Positions 6,063 through 9,334 of a stretch of 9,334 nucleotides of DNA are shown here, piece after piece. The position numbers and the translations under genes were made by a program. The notes below the pieces were generated by a model. The model was given only the letters and a program-made list of their open reading frames with translations, did no database searches and was not told where the DNA came from. Within the stretch, counting starts at the first letter, position 1. Each line of letters begins with the position of its first letter. The stretch covers positions 1 to 9,334 of the forward strand of contig SOIY01000028.1 in the NCBI GenBank assembly GCA_004376785.1, in the 5' to 3' direction. This stretch comes from Candidatus Stahliibacteriota bacterium. Lineage in GTDB: Bacteria > Hydrothermota > Tepidihabitantia > SM23-42.

Positions 6063-6089
6063 AATTAGATTACTCCTATTTCACGGGGT
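5988..6089. repeat. 102-bp inverted-repeat element, left member of the GTGAAATA pair
   Basis: ACCCTGTGAAATA (5988-6000) and TATTTCACGGGGT (6077-6089) are inverted copies with one mismatch in 13. AATTTCGAAAT lies just outside at 5972-5982, as beside the 4385-4430 element. The 76-nt interior includes TCCTTTAAGGA, a small near-palindrome next to the left arm. Length and architecture suit a small non-autonomous element or an imperfect hairpin repeat; no target duplication was recognised. The gap 6090-6175 shows no gene, no clear promoter and no clear terminator. Confidence 0.65.
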
Positions 6090-6175
6090 GAACAATATCG
6101 AAATTTTTATGACCGAAATCCAAAAACCATTATTTTAGTCGTATCTTAAAGAAAAAAAGACGCTGTGTATGTTTT

Positions 6176-6235
6176 GAATATTTGAATTTGGGTATTCTAA
6201 TTTGTTTAGCATTTAGTGCTTCGGATTTAGGATTT
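6176..6235 (-). repeat. Dispersed AT-rich repeat, copy B (overlaps purQ stop)
   Basis: This 60-bp stretch matches 3159-3219 at about 50 of 61 aligned positions, in the same orientation relative to the upstream gene. Its right end includes the purQ stop codon (6227-6229), so the last purQ codons lie at or inside the repeat boundary. Confidence 0.7.
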
Positions 6236-6994
6236 AAAGAAATTAACTGCATTTTTAAAAATGTATAAGCCATCACCGATCTTATTAAACCGTTTCCTTG
6301 TATGATTAGGATGTTGCAGATAAGAGATATGCCGTTCAGGATGAGGCATTAAACCCAAAATTCTACCGGTCTTGTCTGTAATTCCGGCAATATTCAAAAC
6401 CGAACCATTTGGATTAAACGGATATTTAGCATCCACGCCATTTTTATCAACATATTGAAAAACTATGTGGCTTTGCATTTTTTTTAGTGTCTCAGCATCT
6501 TTTACTACAAATTTCCCCTCGGCATGAGCAACTGGTAGGATTATCATAGATTTAGTACCTTTTGTAAATACAGACCGCTCATTATAAACCTTTAAATATA
6601 CCCAACGGTCTTCAAAGCGTTCAGAATCATTGGTTACGAGACTCACAGATTGCTCCTCAAAAGGATCGCTAAAAGAGGGCAGTATTCCACATTTAACCAA
6701 AACCTGAAATCCATTGCAAATGCCTATTATTAACTTTCCCTTTTCAATAAACTCTGAAATTTGTTCGCGTAATTTAAACTTAATCTCATTTGAAAGAATC
6801 TTCCCGGCTGAAATATCATCGCCATAAGTAAAGCCACCTGGCAAAGCAATAATTTGGTAAACGGATAAATCTTTGTTTTTTATCTCATCAATGTAAATAC
6901 ATTCAGCAACTGCACCGGCTAGATCAAAAGCATATGCCGTTTCAACGTCACAATTTGTGCCGGCAGTGCGAACAACTAAAACCTTTGGTTTCAT
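6227..6994 (-). CDS. purQ: Phosphoribosylformylglycinamidine synthase, glutaminase subunit PurQ
   Basis: This 255-aa class I glutamine amidotransferase supplies ammonia to PurL (with PurS) for converting FGAR to FGAM, step four of de novo purine synthesis, in the cytoplasm. The catalytic triad is complete: Cys93 in GICNGFQ (91-97), His218 and Glu220 in MPHPERH. LPGGFTYGDDISAGKIL (51-67) is the PurQ oxyanion-loop signature. Length fits the free-standing small-subunit type and not the fused large PurL. It begins 9 bp after the MBL gene stop, with only GGTG-like pairing to the ribosome, so it is probably read from the bactofilin promoter. No other pur gene is visible here. The C-terminal residues (FKS and stop) coincide with the edge of a dispersed repeat, so the end may have been altered by it. 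Confidence 0.95.
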   Translation of the reverse strand: MKPKVLVVRTAGTNCDVETAYAFDLAGAVAECIYIDEIKNKDLSVYQIIALPGGFTYGDDISAGKILSNEIKFKLREQISEFIEKGKLIIGICNGFQVLVKCGILPSFSDPFEEQSVSLVTNDSERFEDRWVYLKVYNERSVFTKGTKSMIILPVAHAEGKFVVKDAETLKKMQSHIVFQYVDKNGVDAKYPFNPNGSVLNIAGITDKTGRILGLMPHPERHISYLQHPNHTRKRFNKIGDGLYIFKNAVNFFKS

Positions 6995-7003
6995 CGCACC
7001 ACT

Positions 7004-7825
7004 TTATTTTAGAATAATCTTTCTTCCGTCGGCAGCTGCTTGTATATTTTTACCTGGATATTTGTTTCTGAGGTCTTTAAGAACTTTATCAATAAATTTA
7101 TCAGTACTGGCATGATCGTGATGGGTAAATATGATATTTTTTACACCCGCATCTTTGGCGAGTTTCATCACCTGACTATGGGTGGAATGCCCCCATCCTA
7201 TTCTCTGTTCATAAATTTCATCACCGTATTGAGCATCGTGTATAAAGAAATTAACACCTCTAATAAAATCGACAAATTTTTCATAGGGGGTATTATTGTT
7301 TTGTGCAAAAAGCTCGTTGTCTGTTAGAAAGGCAAAACTATTTTTTTTCTCAGTAAACTTAAGTCCATATGTGTAATCAGGATGATTGTTAACAATAGTT
7401 TCAATTAACAAATCTCCAATTTTCATCCTGTTTTTTAATTCCTTAAAAACAATCTTTGATGGTAATTCTGAAAGCGCTACAGGAAAATAGGGTTTGGTCA
7501 TTTGATAAATAAGAGCATTTTTTGCTGTCACATCTTTTTTATGTCCGTAAATGTAAATCTCGGATTTTTCAAAAAATATAGGTGCAAAATATGGAAACCC
7601 CTGAATATGGTCCCAGTGATAATGTGTAAATATTAGATGAATTGTATCTTTTTTATTTTCAATTAAATAATTACCTAACTCTCTTATTCCAGTACCGGCA
7701 TCAATTACTATAGCATCGCCAGAATTTGATTCAACATAAAAACAGGTTGTATTACCGCCATATTTCTTTGTCTCTTTATTCGCTACAGCAACTGAGCCTC
7801 TTGTACCGTAAAATTTTATAACCAT
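7004..7825 (-). CDS. MBL-fold metallo-hydrolase, PhnP / RNase Z-like branch
   Basis: This 273-aa cytoplasmic metallo-beta-lactamase-fold hydrolase has the metal motif THYHWDH (67-73; His68, His70, Asp72, His73). Further likely ligands are His148, Asp169 or Asp197, and His235/His236 in FTHHDH. The opening KFYGTRGSVAVANKETKKYGGNT is typical of a branch annotated as PhnP-like or cyclic-nucleotide-phosphodiesterase-like hydrolases, whose substrates are usually phosphodiesters. GWGHSTHSQ (210-218) is a second His-rich segment of that branch. There is no signal peptide. The ATG abuts the bactofilin stop with no gap, and AGAGGG lies in the bactofilin 3' end, indicating one transcript. The substrate is unknown; a nucleotide-derived one is conceivable beside purQ, but that is speculation. 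Confidence 0.88.
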   Translation of the reverse strand: MVIKFYGTRGSVAVANKETKKYGGNTTCFYVESNSGDAIVIDAGTGIRELGNYLIENKKDTIHLIFTHYHWDHIQGFPYFAPIFFEKSEIYIYGHKKDVTAKNALIYQMTKPYFPVALSELPSKIVFKELKNRMKIGDLLIETIVNNHPDYTYGLKFTEKKNSFAFLTDNELFAQNNNTPYEKFVDFIRGVNFFIHDAQYGDEIYEQRIGWGHSTHSQVMKLAKDAGVKNIIFTHHDHASTDKFIDKVLKDLRNKYPGKNIQAAADGRKIILK

Positions 7826-8188
7826 CTACTGTTTTCCCTCTGGTTTCTTTTCCTCTGTTTTCTGCGACATCTTGCAATTTCCTTCAAAGAAAACACCTTC
7901 CTGAACAATTAATCCTCGACAGATAACATCTCCAAGCATATTGGCGCCACTTTGAAATTCAACAAGCTCCTTAACATTAATATTACCCTCAATCCTTCCT
8001 CCAATAATCGCTGTTTTACACCGTATACTGCCTTTTATAGTCGAATCTTGACCAAGTATTAAACAGTCTTTTACTGACACATTACCTTTTACCGTACCAT
8101 CAATTTTAGTAGAGCCATTAATATTAATATCACCATTTACAGTTGTCCCTTTTCCGAGCACGCTATCAATTTTCTCTTCCTTTGTCAT
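7826..8188 (-). CDS. Bactofilin (polymer-forming cytoskeletal protein)
   Basis: This 120-aa protein has the bactofilin (DUF583) right-handed beta-helix core, roughly residues 15-105, with short Gly/Val/Ile-rich rungs such as TVNGDININGSTKIDGTVKGNV and IIGGRIEGNINV. Bactofilins self-assemble into filaments without nucleotides, usually at the inner membrane, and scaffold wall-modifying or polarity proteins. The N-terminal tail is short and the C-terminus is a charged disordered tail (QKTEEKKPEGKQ). No M23 peptidase, its frequent partner, is adjacent. It is the first gene of the operon with the MBL hydrolase and purQ. AGGGAGGA four bases before the ATG supports this start. A promoter lies about 40 bp upstream. 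Confidence 0.92.
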   Translation of the reverse strand: MTKEEKIDSVLGKGTTVNGDININGSTKIDGTVKGNVSVKDCLILGQDSTIKGSIRCKTAIIGGRIEGNINVKELVEFQSGANMLGDVICRGLIVQEGVFFEGNCKMSQKTEEKKPEGKQ

Positions 8189-8227
8189 TTAGTCCTCCCT
8201 TTGCTTTCCGATATCACATTAATATAT

Positions 8228-8255
8228 ATTATACCTAAAATTTTATTTAAGTCAA
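8228..8255 (-). promoter_or_regulatory. Promoter of the bactofilin-MBL-purQ operon
   Basis: TTGACT (8255-8250) and TATAAT (8233-8228) on the minus strand are separated by 16 bp. The start is expected near 8221, giving a leader of about 32 nt with a strong AGGGAGGA ribosome site (8200-8193). The -35 box begins 18 nt after the 3' end of tRNA-Glu, so tRNA read-through could also feed this operon. Confidence 0.75.
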
Positions 8256-8272
8256 CATCCAAATTTCAAAAA

Positions 8273-8346
8273 TAGCGCCAACGGGATTTGAACCCGTGAT
8301 CTTCGCCTTGAGAGAGCGATGTCCTAGGCCACTAGACGATGGCGCC
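8273..8346 (-). tRNA. tRNA-Glu (anticodon CUC)
   Basis: The reverse complement folds as a complete 74-nt cloverleaf. The acceptor GGCGCCA pairs with TGGCGCT (G1-U72 wobble) and the discriminator base is A. The D arm is GTCT...GGAC. The anticodon stem TCGCT/GGCGA closes the loop CTCTCAA, giving anticodon CUC, which reads GAG. A 5-nt variable loop and the T arm ACGGG-TTCAAAT-CCCGT follow. CCA is not encoded and must be added. Five T residues come directly after the 3' end. A perfect promoter lies 7 nt upstream. Confidence 0.95.
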
Positions 8347-8353
8347 GTGGCAC

Positions 8354-8381
8354 ATTATAAATAATTTTGCAGGAATGTCAA
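8354..8381 (-). promoter_or_regulatory. Consensus promoter of tRNA-Glu
   Basis: TTGACA (8381-8376) and TATAAT (8359-8354) are perfect hexamers on the minus strand with a 16-bp spacer. Only GTGCCAC (7 nt) lies between the -10 box and the mature tRNA 5' end at 8346, so transcription should begin at or within a base or two of it. Confidence 0.85.
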
Positions 8382-8418
8382 CTATCTTTTTAACCAATAC
8401 TGTCCACGAATAATATGC

Positions 8419-8446
8419 TTTACAATAGGTCAAATTTTACTATAAT
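8419..8446 (+). promoter_or_regulatory. Promoter of the glycosyltransferase genes, predicted leaderless
   Basis: TTTACA (8419-8424) and a perfect TATAAT (8441-8446) are separated by 16 bp. Six bases (GTGTAC) separate the -10 box from ATG at 8453, so the seventh base after the -10 box, the usual start point, is the A of the ATG. It is divergent from the tRNA-Glu promoter 37 bp away. Confidence 0.75.
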
Positions 8447-8452
8447 GTGTAC

Positions 8453-9115
8453 ATGGAGCTGTCTGTTATTATCCCTGTCTACAACGAAGCCGACAATATT
8501 AAGAGAATTCTCTCAGCGGTTGAAAATGTGAAAATTAACAAAGAAATTATTGTTGTGGATGATTTTTCCACTGATGGAACAAGGGAATTTTTAAGAAAAA
8601 AACAAGGGATCAAACTTGTTTTCCATAAGAAAAATATGGGAAAAGGAGCAGCTATTCGTTCTGCCTTGAAAATTGTATCTGGCGATTTCGTTATTATTCA
8701 AGACGCTGACCTGGAATATTCCCCAAATCAATATACAAGATTATTTAAGCCTATCAAAGAAAACAGCACAAAGGTTGTCTACGGTTCACGAATTTTGGGA
8801 AAAGGTGTCTTTTTAAAATCGAGTTATTATGCAAATCGGTTTTTAACACTATTAACAAACGTGCTCTTTAATGGCCATATCACAGACATGGAAACCTGTT
8901 ACAAAATGATAGAAACTAAGTTATTAAAAAACCTAAATTTAACTTCATCGCGATTTGAGATTGAGCCAGAAATTACCTGTAAAATCCTGAAAAGGAAAGA
9001 AAAAATTGTTGAATTACCGATCACCTATAAAGGACGTAAAAAGGGTAAAAAGATTGGGGTAAAAGATGGAATACAGGCGATTTGGAATCTTATAAAGTGG
9101 AAATTCCGAAGATGA
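8453..9115 (+). CDS. Family 2 glycosyltransferase, dolichyl-phosphate mannosyltransferase-like
   Basis: This 220-aa GT-A fold enzyme moves a sugar from a nucleotide sugar to a lipid phosphate or glycan acceptor at the cytoplasmic face of the membrane. From the N-terminus: SVIIPVYNEADNI (nucleotide-binding first strand), VVDDFSTDGT (34-43), the metal-binding DAD (84-86) in QDADLEYSP, GSRI, and a RFEIEPEIT segment in the acceptor region. This set is typical of DPM1/DpmA-like GT2 proteins. No transmembrane helices follow the domain. I chose ATG 8453 and not the in-frame GTG at 8447 because the latter directly follows the TATAAT box; starting at 8453 makes a leaderless mRNA. It is coupled by ATGA to the next glycosyltransferase, suggesting a surface polysaccharide or glycolipid cluster. 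Donor and acceptor are unknown. Confidence 0.9.
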   Translation: MELSVIIPVYNEADNIKRILSAVENVKINKEIIVVDDFSTDGTREFLRKKQGIKLVFHKKNMGKGAAIRSALKIVSGDFVIIQDADLEYSPNQYTRLFKPIKENSTKVVYGSRILGKGVFLKSSYYANRFLTLLTNVLFNGHITDMETCYKMIETKLLKNLNLTSSRFEIEPEITCKILKRKEKIVELPITYKGRKKGKKIGVKDGIQAIWNLIKWKFRR

Positions 9116-9334
9116 AGGTTTTATTTGTCACCACTGCTTACAAACGTTTTAAAGGAGACATCATAACCCCATGGCTTACCGAGCTCATAATCCGGTTAAA
9201 GGACCAAGGTATCGATGTCGACGTCTTTACCTCGTCTTACAGAGGCCTGTGTGATCAGACTCTTGATAGAATCAGAATCCATCGCTTTCGGTATTTTTTC
9301 AAGAAATTCGAAGATCTTACCCATGATGAGACTG
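9112..9334 (+). CDS. GT4-type glycosyltransferase, N-terminal part (runs off the window)
   Basis: This partial gene starts with ATG at 9112, overlapping the upstream stop in ATGA, and stays open for 74 codons to the window end. It begins MKVLFVTTAYKRFKGDIITP and continues with PWLTELIIRLKDQGIDVDVFTSSY. That is the usual opening of a GT-B fold family 4 glycosyltransferase: first beta strand, glycine-containing loop, helix over the acceptor site, then a V-x-V-F-T strand. The nucleotide-sugar-binding C-terminal half, with its EX7E motif, would lie beyond the edge. It probably acts on the same glycan as its partner. No independent promoter is seen, and translation is likely coupled. Confidence 0.8.
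   Translation, partial: MKVLFVTTAYKRFKGDIITPWLTELIIRLKDQGIDVDVFTSSYRGLCDQTLDRIRIHRFRYFFKKFEDLTHDET

Noticed and set aside
6120..6175. A promoter for the [2Fe-2S]/FAD oxidoreductase pair
   Set aside because: TAAAAT-like words exist, but no acceptable -35 box at 15-18 bp was found. Given the near-perfect promoters elsewhere in the window, I do not call one here.
7040..7327. Plus-strand 95-codon frame opposite the MBL hydrolase
   Set aside because: It is antisense to a gene with complete metal-binding motifs and has no homology signal or ribosome site.

Overview
The window reads as AT-rich bacterial chromosome, probably from an uncultured lineage near the FCB/WOR-3-like candidate phyla. The pointers are a secreted M1 peptidase with a type IX-secretion-like C-terminal sorting domain, a bactofilin, an extended RnfB with many Fe-S clusters, and intergenic spaces full of short dispersed repeats. 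The lineage is inferred from gene content and style; no marker gene here proves it.

Layout. Positions 1-266 hold no gene, only REP-like repeats and a perfect 16-bp palindrome. On the minus strand, read right to left, come three blocks. First, a tRNA-Glu(CUC) with its own promoter is followed by an apparent operon of bactofilin, MBL-fold hydrolase and purQ (8188 to 6227). Second, a pair encodes a small [2Fe-2S] protein and an FAD/NAD(P)-dependent oxidoreductase with an ATGA overlap (5941 to 4494), bracketed by two related inverted-repeat elements. Third come a stand-alone RnfB-type ferredoxin (own promoter), an agmatinase-family ureohydrolase, and the M1 peptidase (own promoter). On the plus strand, diverging from the tRNA, are a family 2 glycosyltransferase and the start of a GT4-type glycosyltransferase with an ATGA overlap; the latter runs off the right end.

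How the genes may work together. The peptidase, ureohydrolase, HcnA/HcnB-like redox pair and RnfB-like protein fit peptide and amino-acid catabolism that passes electrons into a ferredoxin/Rnf-type chain. This is inference from proximity: the substrate-oxidising subunit and the remaining Rnf subunits are not in the window. The two glycosyltransferases look like the start of a cell-surface glycan cluster. Why purQ sits with bactofilin and an MBL hydrolase is unclear.

The most striking non-coding signal is a set of five near-consensus sigma70-type promoters, all with exactly 16-bp spacers. In at least two of them the -10 box lies only 6-8 nt before the start codon, implying leaderless mRNAs. 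A third puts the predicted transcription start at the mature 5' end of tRNA-Glu. A second theme is dispersed repeats that enter coding ends: one supplies the purQ stop codon, and a heptamer array encodes much of the N-terminal tail of the oxidoreductase.
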